In this document: positions 1-7,335 of the stretch, in pieces
Layout: every line of letters starts with the position of its first letter
Numbering within the stretch: position 1 is the first letter of the stretch
NCBI GenBank assembly: GCA_035762425.1
Contig: DASTOW010000259.1
Coordinates: 1 to 19,055 of the forward strand
DNA: 19,055 nt
Direction: 5' to 3'
Source: AWTP1-13 sp035762425
GTDB taxonomy: Bacteria > Pseudomonadota > Alphaproteobacteria > Rhizobiales > Hyphomicrobiaceae
Program-made: the position numbers and the translations under genes
Notes under the pieces: model-generated
The model's input: the letters and a program-made list of their open reading frames with translations, nothing else
What the model was told of the DNA's origin: nothing
Databases searched by the model: none

Positions 1-39
1 AAGTACTGGAAGCGCAGGTACTACGCCTGCATCTATTGA
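1..39 (+). CDS. C-terminal end of an unidentified gene (partial)
   Basis: Frame 1 is open from the window edge to a TGA at 37-39 and gives the last 12 residues KYWKRRYYACIY, a basic and aromatic tail. The gene cannot be identified from so little. The main support that this is a real gene end is the terminator-like hairpin starting 17 bases downstream. With only 13 codons, an open frame by chance is possible. Confidence 0.3.
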   Translation, partial: KYWKRRYYACIY

Positions 40-55
40 TGCGGCTGGTGCTTGC

Positions 56-84
56 CGGGTCCCCGGCCGTGCGCCGGGGGCCCG
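56..84 (+). terminator. Hairpin resembling a rho-independent terminator
   Basis: CGGGTCCCCGG (56-66) pairs with CCGGGGGCCCG (74-84) over 11 positions with one G-T wobble and a 7-base loop, and is followed by TTT. The T run is short, so termination efficiency is uncertain. It lies just after the partial gene ending at 39 and before the small gene at 183. Confidence 0.5.
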
Positions 85-104
85 TTTCGCATCCTGGTGA
101 CGCA

Positions 105-118
105 ACGGAAATTTCCGT
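105..118. promoter_or_regulatory. 14-bp perfect palindrome ACGGAAATTTCCGT, possible operator
   Basis: The 14 bases are their own reverse complement. The symmetry continues imperfectly outward across 99-124. It lies 65 bases before the start of the 36-residue membrane protein gene and after the upstream terminator, where an operator would be expected. No regulator can be named. Confidence 0.35.
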
Positions 119-182
119 CGCATCCGTTCAGGGACGGACGCCAGGGGAAGGAGAACGCCTTTTGAGTGCTGGAGCACGGACC

Positions 183-293
183 ATGTGGAAAGCGGCAAGG
201 GAAGAGTTCACGGAAATCGTGTGGCTGGTCTGTATCATTGGCGGCCTGTCGGTGCTGGCCGTAGCCTCCGCAGCGGCGTTGGCCGCCGGCTGA
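183..293 (+). CDS. Small single-helix membrane protein (36 aa), unknown function
   Basis: The reading frame could be extended upstream to 36, but the internal ATG at 183 is preferred: GGAG lies 8 bases upstream and the protein then starts directly with a compact membrane architecture. Residues 1-11 are charged and amphipathic (MWKAAREEFTE), and residues 12 to the end form one continuous hydrophobic, Ala- and Val-rich helix ending LAAG. By the positive-inside rule the N-terminus probably faces the cytoplasm. I recognise no family. Such proteins often sit beside membrane complexes, but nothing here names a partner; the next gene, also a small membrane protein, starts 94 bases downstream. Whether it is translated is uncertain. 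Confidence 0.5.
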   Translation: MWKAAREEFTEIVWLVCIIGGLSVLAVASAAALAAG

Positions 294-387
294 TGCACGC
301 CTGATCTCAACCACGAATATGCAGGCATAGCGGGCTGTTTTGCCCTAGCATGGCCGGCGTGGGGTTTTGGCATTGGGGGAAACGCAC

Positions 388-684
388 ATGCCGACATTCG
401 AGCAGATCCAACCGCATACGCCCATTATCATCATGGTGCTCAACGGCCTGATTGCGGGCTGGCTGGCCGGGCTGCTGCTGGGCGGGGGCGGCCTGATACG
501 CAATCTCGTGGTCGGGCTGATCGGCTCATTCGTGGGCGGCACGCTGGTGCGCTTTGGCCTATTGAAGCTGCCGGAGTCGGTCATCGTTTACACCAGCAAG
601 GTGCCCTACGGAGAGCAGATCCTGATTTCGACGATCGGCGCCCTGATCGTGGTTATTCTGGCCCGAGTGCTTGGGCGCAGCTGA
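388..684 (+). CDS. GlsB/YeaQ/YmgE family membrane protein (98 aa)
   Basis: The protein has three hydrophobic segments: residues about 13-32 (IIIMVLNGLIAGWLAGLLLG), about 36-58 and about 76-95. The motif GLIAGWLAGLLLGGGGLIRN followed by VVGLIGSFVGG is the hallmark of the GlsB/YeaQ/YmgE family, formerly called transglycosylase-associated proteins. These are small inner-membrane proteins often induced by general stress; their biochemical role is not established. The ATG at 388 is chosen over a TTG at 367 because GGGGGA lies 7 bases before it. A loop of about 20 residues (LPESVIVYTSKVPYGEQ) separates the second and third helices. The family call is confident; the function is not. Confidence 0.8.
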   Translation: MPTFEQIQPHTPIIIMVLNGLIAGWLAGLLLGGGGLIRNLVVGLIGSFVGGTLVRFGLLKLPESVIVYTSKVPYGEQILISTIGALIVVILARVLGRS

Positions 685-801
685 GCAGTTGTTCATAAAA
701 CTCAGTTTGCAACGCAATGCCGTGCCGATACCCTTTCGGGCCATCGGTGCGGCGGGTCTATGCGCGGCTGCACCCAAGAGGAACCGCATGAGGAAGCCAG
801 C

Positions 802-1779
802 ATGACCATCACCCGCCGAGCCCTGCTCGGCATGGCAGGGGGTGTCGCTTTGCTGCCGCGCGCAGTCTGGGCGCAGACATTCCCCTCGCAAACCATCCGC
901 ATCGTGGTGCCCTATCCGCCGGCCGGGCCGACCGATGCGCTGGCACGCATCATCGCCCAGGAGCTGCAGAGCGCGAACGGCTGGACGGTGGTGGTGGACA
1001 ACAAGCCCGGGGCATCCGCCGCGCTCGGCAGCCGCGAGGTGGCGCGTGCCGAGCCGGACGGCCACACCATCATCCTCGGCACCAACCAGTCGCACGCTAC
1101 CAACGCCATCCTGCTGAAGGATCCCGGCTACGATCCGCTCGTCGACTTCGTGCCGGTCGCCGGCCTCGCCGACCTGCAGCACGCACTGGTGGTGCGCAAG
1201 GATCTACCCGCGGCCTCGGTCGCCGAGCTGATCGCGCTCGCCAAGAAGGATCCGGACAAACTCAACTACGGCTCGACAGGAGCGGGCTCGGCCTCGCACC
1301 TCGCCATGGAGCTGTTCAAGGCCAAGACCGGCACGCACATGACGCACGTCGCCTTTCGCGGCGCCGGGCCGATGGCCACGGAGATCGTCGGCGGTCGCAT
1401 CGACGCGGCCTTCTCGACGCTGCCGTCAGTGCTGGGGCTCATTCAATCCGGCGACATGCGGGCGCTGGCCATCGCCTCCGACAACAAGGCGCCGCAGCTG
1501 CCCGACGTGCCGCTTCTGAAGCAGCAAGGAGTTGCGGGTGGCGAGGCCGACGCGTGGCTGGCGCTGTTCGCGCCGACCAAGACGCCGGCGCCGGTGCTGG
1601 AGACGCTGTCCAAGGCCATCCTGGCGGCCATGACCAAGCCGGAGGTGGCGGCCAACGCGGTGAAGCAGGGCATCGCCGTCAACCTACGCCCCGGCCCCGC
1701 CTTCCGCGCCTATCAGGAAGCCGAACTCGCCAAGTGGGGCGATGTCGTGCGCATCGCCAAGGTGAAACTGGATGGATAA
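802..1779 (+). CDS. Bug-family (TctC-like) periplasmic solute-binding protein
   Basis: This is a 325-residue secreted binding protein of the Bug/tripartite tricarboxylate receptor family. Residues 1-24 look like a Tat-type signal (TRRALLGMAGG, then a hydrophobic stretch ending VWA-Q). The mature protein begins with the family signature IRIVVPYPPAGPTDALAR, and also has NYGSTGAGSASHLAMELF and HVAFRGAGPMATEIVGGRIDAAF, the usual ligand-cleft segments. The ATG at 802 has AGGAAG 5-6 bases upstream; an in-frame ATG at 760 would put 14 charged residues before the signal peptide. No TctA/TctB membrane subunits are nearby, as is common for Bug proteins. It overlaps the next gene by 8 bases, so its ligand is probably related to the substrate of that amidohydrolase, perhaps an N-acyl amino acid or similar amide. 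That is inference. Confidence 0.9.
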   Translation: MTITRRALLGMAGGVALLPRAVWAQTFPSQTIRIVVPYPPAGPTDALARIIAQELQSANGWTVVVDNKPGASAALGSREVARAEPDGHTIILGTNQSHATNAILLKDPGYDPLVDFVPVAGLADLQHALVVRKDLPAASVAELIALAKKDPDKLNYGSTGAGSASHLAMELFKAKTGTHMTHVAFRGAGPMATEIVGGRIDAAFSTLPSVLGLIQSGDMRALAIASDNKAPQLPDVPLLKQQGVAGGEADAWLALFAPTKTPAPVLETLSKAILAAMTKPEVAANAVKQGIAVNLRPGPAFRAYQEAELAKWGDVVRIAKVKLDG

Positions 1780-2950
1780 GACCATGTCGGCTCCGGCGCT
1801 CGCCGCGATCCGCGGCTTTCACGATGAGCTGACCGCCATCCGCCGCGACCTGCACGCCAATCCCGAGCTGGGGCTCGAGGAGCACCGCACGGCGCAGATC
1901 GTGGCGACCAAGCTCGCCGAGTGGGGCATCGAGGTGCACCGCGGCATCGGCAAGACGGGCGTGGTCGGCGTGCTCAGGCGCGGCTCGGGCGGCAAGTCGA
2001 TCGGCCTTCGCGCCGACATGGATTGCCTGCCCATGCACGAGCAGACCAACCTTGCCTATCGCAGCACCAAGCCGGGGGTGATGCACGCCTGCGGTCACGA
2101 CGGCCACACCACCATGCTGTTGGGCGCTGCCCGGTATCTGGCCACGTCTCCCAGCTTCCAGGGCACCGTGCACTTCATCTTTCAGCCGGGTGAGGAGGGC
2201 GTCGGCGGCGCGCTCGCCATGCTGGAGGATGGGTTGTTCGAGAGGTTTCCCTGCGACCAGGTGTTCGCCCTGCACAACCGCCCCGGTCAGCCGATCGGCA
2301 CATTTGCGATCGGCAAGGGGCCGCAGTCGGCGGGCGGTGCGTTCTTCGACATCACGATCACCGGCCGCGGCGCGCACGGCGCGCGGCCGGAGCTGAGCGT
2401 CGACCCGGTGCTGGTGGCCGGCCACATCATCACGGCCCTGCAATCGATTGTGGCGCGCAACCTCTCGCCAGCCGATACCGCCGTGCTCAGCATGACGCGC
2501 GTGGTTGCTGGCGATGCCTACAACGTCATCCCGGAGAGCGCCAAGATGTCGGGCACGGCGCGCGCCTTCAAGAGTGCGACCATGCAGATGCTGGAGGAGG
2601 GCATCCGCCGCATCGCCAAGGGCGTGGCGGAAGGATTGCGCGCCGAAGCGGAGGTCGATTTCCGCGTCATCTTTGCGCCGCTCATCAACGCGGAGGCCGA
2701 GACGGATGTGCTGGCCGCCGCGGCGGCCGCCGTGGTGGGCGAGGCCAATGTCGATCGCGCCAAACCACCGAGCATGGGCTCGGAGGATTTCAGCTTCATG
2801 ATGGAGAAGGTACCGGGCGCCTACATCCAGCTCGGTAACGGCGACAGCGCCGGCCTGCACAATCCGGCCTACAACTTCAACGACGAAGCCACACCCTACG
2901 GCGCCGCGCTGCTGGCAACTGTGGTCGAGCGCCAGCTCAAAGGGTCGTGA
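1772..2950 (+). CDS. M20-family metal-dependent amidohydrolase (HipO/IAA-amino acid hydrolase-like)
   Basis: A 392-residue cytosolic peptidase-family M20D amidohydrolase. Metal-site motifs are visible in order: RADMDCLPMHE (80-90), HACGHDGH with C107 and H109, the FQPGEEG catalytic glutamates E141/E142, the ALHN histidine H168, and the C-terminal MGSEDFSFM and LHNPAYNFND. The lid/dimerisation domain includes GRGAHGARPE. Family members split N-acyl or N-aroyl amino acids (hippurate, indole-acetyl amino acids) into acid and amino acid, using two metal ions. Length is normal for the family. Translation may start at 1772, inside the end of the Bug gene, or at the ATG at 1784 just after its stop; either implies translational coupling. 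The exact substrate cannot be read from sequence. Confidence 0.9.
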   Translation: MDKTMSAPALAAIRGFHDELTAIRRDLHANPELGLEEHRTAQIVATKLAEWGIEVHRGIGKTGVVGVLRRGSGGKSIGLRADMDCLPMHEQTNLAYRSTKPGVMHACGHDGHTTMLLGAARYLATSPSFQGTVHFIFQPGEEGVGGALAMLEDGLFERFPCDQVFALHNRPGQPIGTFAIGKGPQSAGGAFFDITITGRGAHGARPELSVDPVLVAGHIITALQSIVARNLSPADTAVLSMTRVVAGDAYNVIPESAKMSGTARAFKSATMQMLEEGIRRIAKGVAEGLRAEAEVDFRVIFAPLINAEAETDVLAAAAAAVVGEANVDRAKPPSMGSEDFSFMMEKVPGAYIQLGNGDSAGLHNPAYNFNDEATPYGAALLATVVERQLKGS

Positions 2951-2959
2951 GCCGCTCAC
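2947..2959 (+). terminator. Weak hairpin over the amidohydrolase stop codon
   Basis: GTGAG (2947-2951) and CTCAC (2955-2959) form a 5-bp stem with a 3-base loop; a TTTT run appears at 2964-2967. The stem is short and offset from the T run, so it is only a weak terminator candidate. Confidence 0.2.
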
Positions 2960-3110
2960 AGACGTTTTACTGACCACGCAGCGCACCACGACGCCCTGCG
3001 CAGGCCCTGCCTCAGGCTTGCCCATTTCCTCAGTGCACTACGACCCTGATCAGGACCCAGGCGCGGGATCGGTCTGATCGGGAGCTGGGAAGCACCGAGG
3101 GAGTTCCGCC

Positions 3111-3953
3111 ATGCGATTGTTCCCGCGCCGCGCCGTCGGCACAGATACAAACGAGATTGCGAGCCACGCCATCATGCACTCCGACGGCGGCCGTATCGCT
3201 GCCGTCATCTCGGCCATAGCGCTCGTGTTCTCCGCCTATAGTCTGTGGGAGACGTCGCTCAAGCAGGCCGACGTCAGCGTCTATGTCACGGGTGTGGTCT
3301 CGTACGGGCGCGACACGTCCGACAGCACTGACGTGCAGCCATCGGGCGGCTTCGAAGTGCTGGCGGTGCCGGTCACGATTGCCAACGGCGGTGCGCGCGA
3401 TGCTCCCATTCTGGCGCTGCACCTCGATGTCAGCAATCCCAAGACCGGGCTGACCGCTCGCTTCGAGGCGACCTACACCGCCGACGCCGCCTATTTCGCC
3501 AGCACCGGAGCGAAGCGGCCGAAGACGCCGTTCTCCGCGCTGGTGATTGCAGGTCGCTCGGCCTGGACCGGCACGGTGCTTTTTTATCCAGTGAGCTACA
3601 GCAACGAAAAGGCGCTTGCGCCGATAACCAGAGTGGCCGCCTTCAGCGAGGAGCTGCGCAAGAAGTACGCCAGCGAAATGGCCGGCGGCAACAGCATCAG
3701 CATACTGCGTGAGAAGCGTCCCGACCTTCCCGAGCTTGCCGACCTCGAGGCGTTCGGCGCCAAAGTGCTGAGCCGCAACGACGTCGTCGAGGTGACATTG
3801 AAGCTTCTCAGTCCAGAGCCGAGCGGTTGGCTGGACCGCGCGTTCGGCACGCCGGTGCGGCCAATTAAGCTCGGCCTGGAGATGCCAAATGTTTCGGGGC
3901 AACGCCTGGACAGCGATCTGGTGCGCCTGCGGTCGGTGGCAGCCCGACCCTGA
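3111..3953 (+). CDS. Membrane-anchored protein of unknown function (280 aa)
   Basis: I do not recognise a family. GAGGGAG 7 bases before the ATG at 3111 supports this start; an ATG at 3174 (residue 22) is the alternative. Residues about 28-46 (RIAAVISAIALVFSAYSLW) form a single transmembrane anchor preceded by an Arg-rich cytoplasmic segment, so residues 50-280 are probably outside the inner membrane. The ectodomain starts with beta-like sequence (ADVSVYVTGVVSYG, FEVLAVPVTIANGGARDAPI) of the kind seen in Ig-like or beta-sandwich folds, and the second half is more helical and charged (EELRKKYASEM, EKRPDLPELADLEAFG). There are no cysteines and no obvious catalytic motif. It stands alone between the amidohydrolase and the SDR gene. 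Confidence 0.75.
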   Translation: MRLFPRRAVGTDTNEIASHAIMHSDGGRIAAVISAIALVFSAYSLWETSLKQADVSVYVTGVVSYGRDTSDSTDVQPSGGFEVLAVPVTIANGGARDAPILALHLDVSNPKTGLTARFEATYTADAAYFASTGAKRPKTPFSALVIAGRSAWTGTVLFYPVSYSNEKALAPITRVAAFSEELRKKYASEMAGGNSISILREKRPDLPELADLEAFGAKVLSRNDVVEVTLKLLSPEPSGWLDRAFGTPVRPIKLGLEMPNVSGQRLDSDLVRLRSVAARP

Positions 3954-3990
3954 GGCTTGCTGGCGCCAGCGCCTTGGCTGCTATGATTGG

Positions 3991-4018
3991 CTGACATCAC
4001 TCACAAAATGACTATTCT
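3991..4018 (+). promoter_or_regulatory. Candidate sigma-70 promoter for the SDR gene
   Basis: CTGACA (3991-3996, five of six matches to TTGACA), a 16-base spacer, then TATTCT (4013-4018). The predicted start would give a leader of roughly 30 bases before the ATG at 4055. Based on consensus matching only. Confidence 0.35.
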
Positions 4019-4054
4019 GCCGGGGCCAACAACACAGCCCAGGTGAGAGTGCAC

Positions 4055-4819
4055 ATGTCCCTGTTCGATCTCAAAGGCCGCGTCGCGCTGGTGACAGGCG
4101 GCAATGGCGGCATCGGTCTTGGCATGGCGCGCGGGCTGGCTGGGGCCGGCGCAGCGGTGGCGGTGGCGGGGCGCAATCGATCCAAATCGGAGGCGGCGGC
4201 CGCAGAGCTGGCCAAGCTGGGCGTCAAGACGGCCGTGGTGGACGTCGACGTCGCCAACGAGGCTGCCTGCCGCAAGGCGGTGACGGATACGGCAAAGGCG
4301 CTGGGTCGGCTCGACATCCTGATCAACAACGCCGGCATAAATATTCGCAAGCCGGTGCACGAACTGGCCCTGGACGAATGGAAGCAGGTGATCGACGTCA
4401 ACCTGACCAGCATGTTCGTGTGCTGCCAGGCGGCCTACCCGCTGATGCAGCAGGCGGGCGGTGGCAAGATCATCAATATCGGCTCTATGTTGTCGATCTT
4501 TGGCGCGCCGTTCGCTCCCGCCTACGGTGCCTCCAAGGGCGGGGCAGTGCAGCTCACCAAGTCGCTCGCCACCGCCTGGGCCAAGGACAATATCCAGGTC
4601 AATGCCGTGCTGCCGGGTTGGATCGATACCGACCTGACACAGGCCGCGCGCAAAGAGGTGTCCGGCCTCAACTCGATGGTGCTGATGCGCACGCCGGCGC
4701 GACGCTGGGGTACGTCCGAGGACATGTCGGGCATCGCCGTGTTCCTGGCCAGCAAGGCCGCCGACTTCATCACAGGCACGGCCATTCCGGTTGATGGCGG
4801 ATATTCGACCCAGGTGTGA
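4055..4819 (+). CDS. Short-chain dehydrogenase/reductase, KduD/gluconate dehydrogenase-like
   Basis: A 254-residue classical SDR. Visible features: the Rossmann glycine motif TGGNGGIG (14-21), NNAG (91-94), the catalytic tetrad N116 (DVNLTS), S144, Y157 and K161 (YGASK), the GW-DT segment after strand 6, and a C-terminal VDGGYSTQV. The ATG at 4055 is preferred because AGGTGAG lies 7 bases upstream; a GTG at 4043 would overlap that site. The sequence from MSLFDLKGRVALVTGG onward most resembles 2-deoxy-D-gluconate 3-dehydrogenase and gluconate 5-dehydrogenase types, which use NAD(P)H to interconvert keto and hydroxy sugar acids. That substrate assignment is inference; SDR substrates are poorly predicted by sequence. 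No sugar-acid catabolic neighbours are present to support it. Confidence 0.85.
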   Translation: MSLFDLKGRVALVTGGNGGIGLGMARGLAGAGAAVAVAGRNRSKSEAAAAELAKLGVKTAVVDVDVANEAACRKAVTDTAKALGRLDILINNAGINIRKPVHELALDEWKQVIDVNLTSMFVCCQAAYPLMQQAGGGKIINIGSMLSIFGAPFAPAYGASKGGAVQLTKSLATAWAKDNIQVNAVLPGWIDTDLTQAARKEVSGLNSMVLMRTPARRWGTSEDMSGIAVFLASKAADFITGTAIPVDGGYSTQV

Positions 4820-5015
4820 ACCTCGATCGCCGCCGGTCGGGGCCGAATTCGCCTTGCCCATCAAGACCTAAGCAAACCATGAGCGCGCCGCAGCCGGCAC
4901 CTGACAACGGCACCGTTTCTCCGCTATGGTCGGGCCACTTTGTGGCGCCAGTCTTGCGGGGGACGGCACTCACGTGCAGGGGAAACGACGCGATTACCGT
5001 CGGGGGCACTAGCGC

Positions 5016-7064
5016 ATGAACGACATCAGTCGGACAGGGCTCGAAACCGAGACGCCCGTCAATCCCTATAGCCTGCTGGAGGCCGTGAACCGGTCCAGCG
5101 GCACCGCCAACACCGCGTGGCTGATCTTCGTCGGCCTGATGGCGTATCTGCTCATTACCGTGGCAGGCGTCACGCACAAGGATCTGCTGCTCAACACGGC
5201 CATCACCTTGCCCGTGCTGCAGGTGACCATCGAGCTGACCCGCTTCTTCCTGTTCGCGCCGATCGTGCTGGTGCTGCTGCATCTGGGTGTGGTCGGTCAG
5301 CTGGTGCTGCTTGCCCGCAAGACGCTTGAGTTCGGCTCCTCGATCCGCATGCTCGAGATCAGCGATGAGCGTACCCACCCCCTGCGGCTCGAACTCGACA
5401 ACTTCTTTTTCGTGCAGGCGATGGCGGGGCCCGAGCGCAGCCGCCTCGTCAGCTTGTTCCTGCACGGCATGTCGTGGCTGACCCTGGTCGCCCTGCCGCT
5501 TGCCATGCTGCTGTACATCCAGATCGTATTCCTGCCCTACCACGATGTGACGATTACCTGGGTGCAGCGCATCGCCGTGTTGGCCGACATTGCACTGCTG
5601 GTGTTCATCGGCGTGTTCCTGATCCGCTCCGAGATCTCCTTCTTCCGCGCCTTCCTGCGCACCAGTGTGCATCACCCGCTGGGCCTACTGGTGACGGCGG
5701 CGCTCCTGGTGGTGGTGGCCTGCTTCGCGCTGTTCGTGGCGACGATCCCGGGCGAGGCGGTGGATCGGCTGGCCATCACGTCGGCAACCGAACGGTCGGC
5801 GATCGAGCGCGGTGGACGCTATGTGTTCGGTTCGGCGACACCTGCGGCAGGTGCCAGCGATAGCGATTCCGTGCTCGGCCTGTTCCGCCGCAACATTGAG
5901 GTCGTTGACCAGGACCTGGTGGTGGACAAGGACGTGAGCCCGGGCGAGGCGACGCTGAACCTGAGGAATCGCGACCTGCGTTTCGCCAGGCTCGACCGCA
6001 GCGACCTGCATCAGGCCGATATGACGGGGGCGAACCTGGACGGGGCGAGCCTGGTCGGCACCGACTTGCGCAGCGCCGTCATGCAGTGCGCCAGCCTCGA
6101 CGAGCTGCTGCTGACGGAAAACCGGCGCGCGGCCCGCTGCGCCAGCGCGCGTGCGGCCAACTTCTACAAGGCGCGCCTGGGCGAGGCCAGGATGGCTGGC
6201 ATCGATTTGCGCGGTGCGCGCATGGAGGAGGCGCAGCTTGAAGGAGCGGACCTGTCCTACGCCCCGATGATCGGCACGGACTTTGCCAGCGCCCAGATGG
6301 ACCGGGCCAACCTCAGCGGCGGCGTCCAGCTGCAGGGTGCCAACTTCCTGCTGGCTTCGCTGCAAGGCGCCGATCTGTCCGGTGCCAAGCTGCAGATGGC
6401 CGATATGGCCAACGCCGCGCTGCAAGGCGCCAACCTGTCGCTGGCCAGCCTCGAGGGTGCCGTGCTGCGCGACGCGGACCTGGACGGTGCCAACATGCAG
6501 ATGAGCCGTTTGCTCGGTACGGACCTCAAGGGCGCACGCCTGCAGGGTGCCGATCTGTCCGGCGCGGTGGTGTGGCGTGCACAGCCGCCCAGCGCTGAAG
6601 GTTCGGCCCTGGCTGACATGGCCCAGCTTGCCCTGCAACCGCCGAGCGAGGCCGATATGGCGGCGCTGCAGGCTGTTATGGCACGCTTTGATGCGAGCCC
6701 GCTCAAATCGCGCCTGTCTGAAGGGCTGGCCCCCCTGCTCGACGTCGCGCAGAACGCGCGCTGGGCATCCTCGGCAGATCAGCAGCAGTGGTTCAACTAC
6801 TCGAGGACCAGCGAGGCGGCCATGGCGGACGGCTACCGTTTGCGCCTGACCGACTTCCTGTCGAAACTGATGTGCCGGTCGCGGTACGCCAGCGCAGCAG
6901 TGGCCACGGGCGTGGCGCGCCGATCCATGGCGCAGGGCTTCAAGGGCGACGTGCCGGCCATCTACGACCGGCTGAAGGCGACAGAGTGCCCGGCGTCGAC
7001 GACGGTGGGCCCGCGTCTGATGCGCGAGCTGGCTGCCGCGGCTGATGTAGCGCGCGGGCAGTAG
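5016..7064 (+). CDS. Multi-pass membrane protein with C-terminal pentapeptide-repeat domain (682 aa)
   Basis: The N-terminal half has five predicted transmembrane helices: about 34-51, 76-100, 151-173, 186-203 and 221-244. The soluble segment between helices 2 and 3 contains HPLRLELDNFFFVQAM. After a linker, residues about 313-520 are pentapeptide repeats of the A(D/N)LxG type (GANLDGASLVGTDL, LQGADLSGAKLQMADM, LQGADLSGAVV), interrupted near 359-379 by a non-repeat insert with several Arg and Cys. Pentapeptide repeats fold as a right-handed quadrilateral beta helix. Residues 530-682 form a separate helical domain with two cysteines. GGGGG before the ATG at 5016 is the likely ribosome site. 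Function is unknown: cytosolic pentapeptide proteins such as MfpA/Qnr mimic DNA and protect gyrase, but the membrane anchor makes a scaffold or sensor role as likely. A 196-base gap upstream suggests its own promoter. Confidence 0.9.
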   Translation: MNDISRTGLETETPVNPYSLLEAVNRSSGTANTAWLIFVGLMAYLLITVAGVTHKDLLLNTAITLPVLQVTIELTRFFLFAPIVLVLLHLGVVGQLVLLARKTLEFGSSIRMLEISDERTHPLRLELDNFFFVQAMAGPERSRLVSLFLHGMSWLTLVALPLAMLLYIQIVFLPYHDVTITWVQRIAVLADIALLVFIGVFLIRSEISFFRAFLRTSVHHPLGLLVTAALLVVVACFALFVATIPGEAVDRLAITSATERSAIERGGRYVFGSATPAAGASDSDSVLGLFRRNIEVVDQDLVVDKDVSPGEATLNLRNRDLRFARLDRSDLHQADMTGANLDGASLVGTDLRSAVMQCASLDELLLTENRRAARCASARAANFYKARLGEARMAGIDLRGARMEEAQLEGADLSYAPMIGTDFASAQMDRANLSGGVQLQGANFLLASLQGADLSGAKLQMADMANAALQGANLSLASLEGAVLRDADLDGANMQMSRLLGTDLKGARLQGADLSGAVVWRAQPPSAEGSALADMAQLALQPPSEADMAALQAVMARFDASPLKSRLSEGLAPLLDVAQNARWASSADQQQWFNYSRTSEAAMADGYRLRLTDFLSKLMCRSRYASAAVATGVARRSMAQGFKGDVPAIYDRLKATECPASTTVGPRLMRELAAAADVARGQ

Positions 7065-7080
7065 CTTCTGCGCATGGCGA

Positions 7081-7114
7081 TGCGAACGCAGGGGCGAGTA
7101 CCCCCGCGCTCGCA
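7081..7114. terminator. Bidirectional hairpin between convergent genes
   Basis: TGCGAACGCAGGGG (7081-7094) pairs with CCCCCGCGCTCGCA (7101-7114) at 12 of 14 positions around the 6-base loop CGAGTA; the two mismatches are both A-C. It sits 16 bases after the pentapeptide gene stop and 6 bases beyond the stop of the convergent small gene. There is no T run, so it may act with Rho or as an mRNA-end stabiliser. Confidence 0.4.
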
Positions 7115-7120
7115 CTGCGC

Positions 7121-7300
7121 TTAGTATCTAGGCCAAAGGGCCGACACCACCGCAACAACGGCGACGGCCACCAGGGCACTCGGGAGATTGACCGAGCCGG
7201 CCAGAAAGCCGGGGTTAAGCTTGTCGTAGATGAGCACGGCCAGGGTTACGAGCGCACCCCACAGCATGAGGTTGAAAAGCCAGGTCGAGATGCTGTTCAT
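7121..7300 (-). CDS. Small two-helix membrane protein (59 aa), unknown function
   Basis: The start is the ATG at 7298-7300 (minus strand), because GGAGGAGGG lies 6 bases before it, one of the best ribosome sites in the window; a longer reading frame to 7438 lacks such support. The 59 residues form two transmembrane helices: about 6-25 (TWLFNLMLWGALVTLAVLIY) and about 37-55 (VNLPSALVAVAVVAVVSAL), joined by the loop DKLNPGFLAGS and ending WPRY. No family is recognised. The gene faces the pentapeptide-repeat gene, and its upstream region carries a perfect dyad, so it is probably regulated on its own. Small two-helix proteins of this kind are often stress-related, but that is a guess. Confidence 0.6.
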   Translation of the reverse strand: MNSISTWLFNLMLWGALVTLAVLIYDKLNPGFLAGSVNLPSALVAVAVVAVVSALWPRY

Positions 7301-7335
7301 GTCCAGCCCTCCTCCGGTGATCCCCGCGCCTGATG

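Noticed and set aside
1679..3025. Long open frame opposite the amidohydrolase gene
   Set aside because: It is antisense to a well-supported M20 gene, is rich in Arg, His and Gly, and has no protein-like pattern; long antisense frames are expected in GC-rich DNA.
3959..3970. GCTGGCGCCAGC palindrome after the unknown membrane gene
   Set aside because: It has no loop to form a hairpin and is GC-only; likely chance.
4816..5019. 67-codon open frame between the SDR and pentapeptide genes
   Set aside because: Starts on the SDR stop codon with GTG, is Arg/Pro-rich, has no ribosome site and no recognisable feature.
5685..7115. 476-codon open frame opposite the pentapeptide-repeat gene
   Set aside because: It mirrors the repeats on the other strand (periodic VGTLQ-type sequence) and has no independent start signal.
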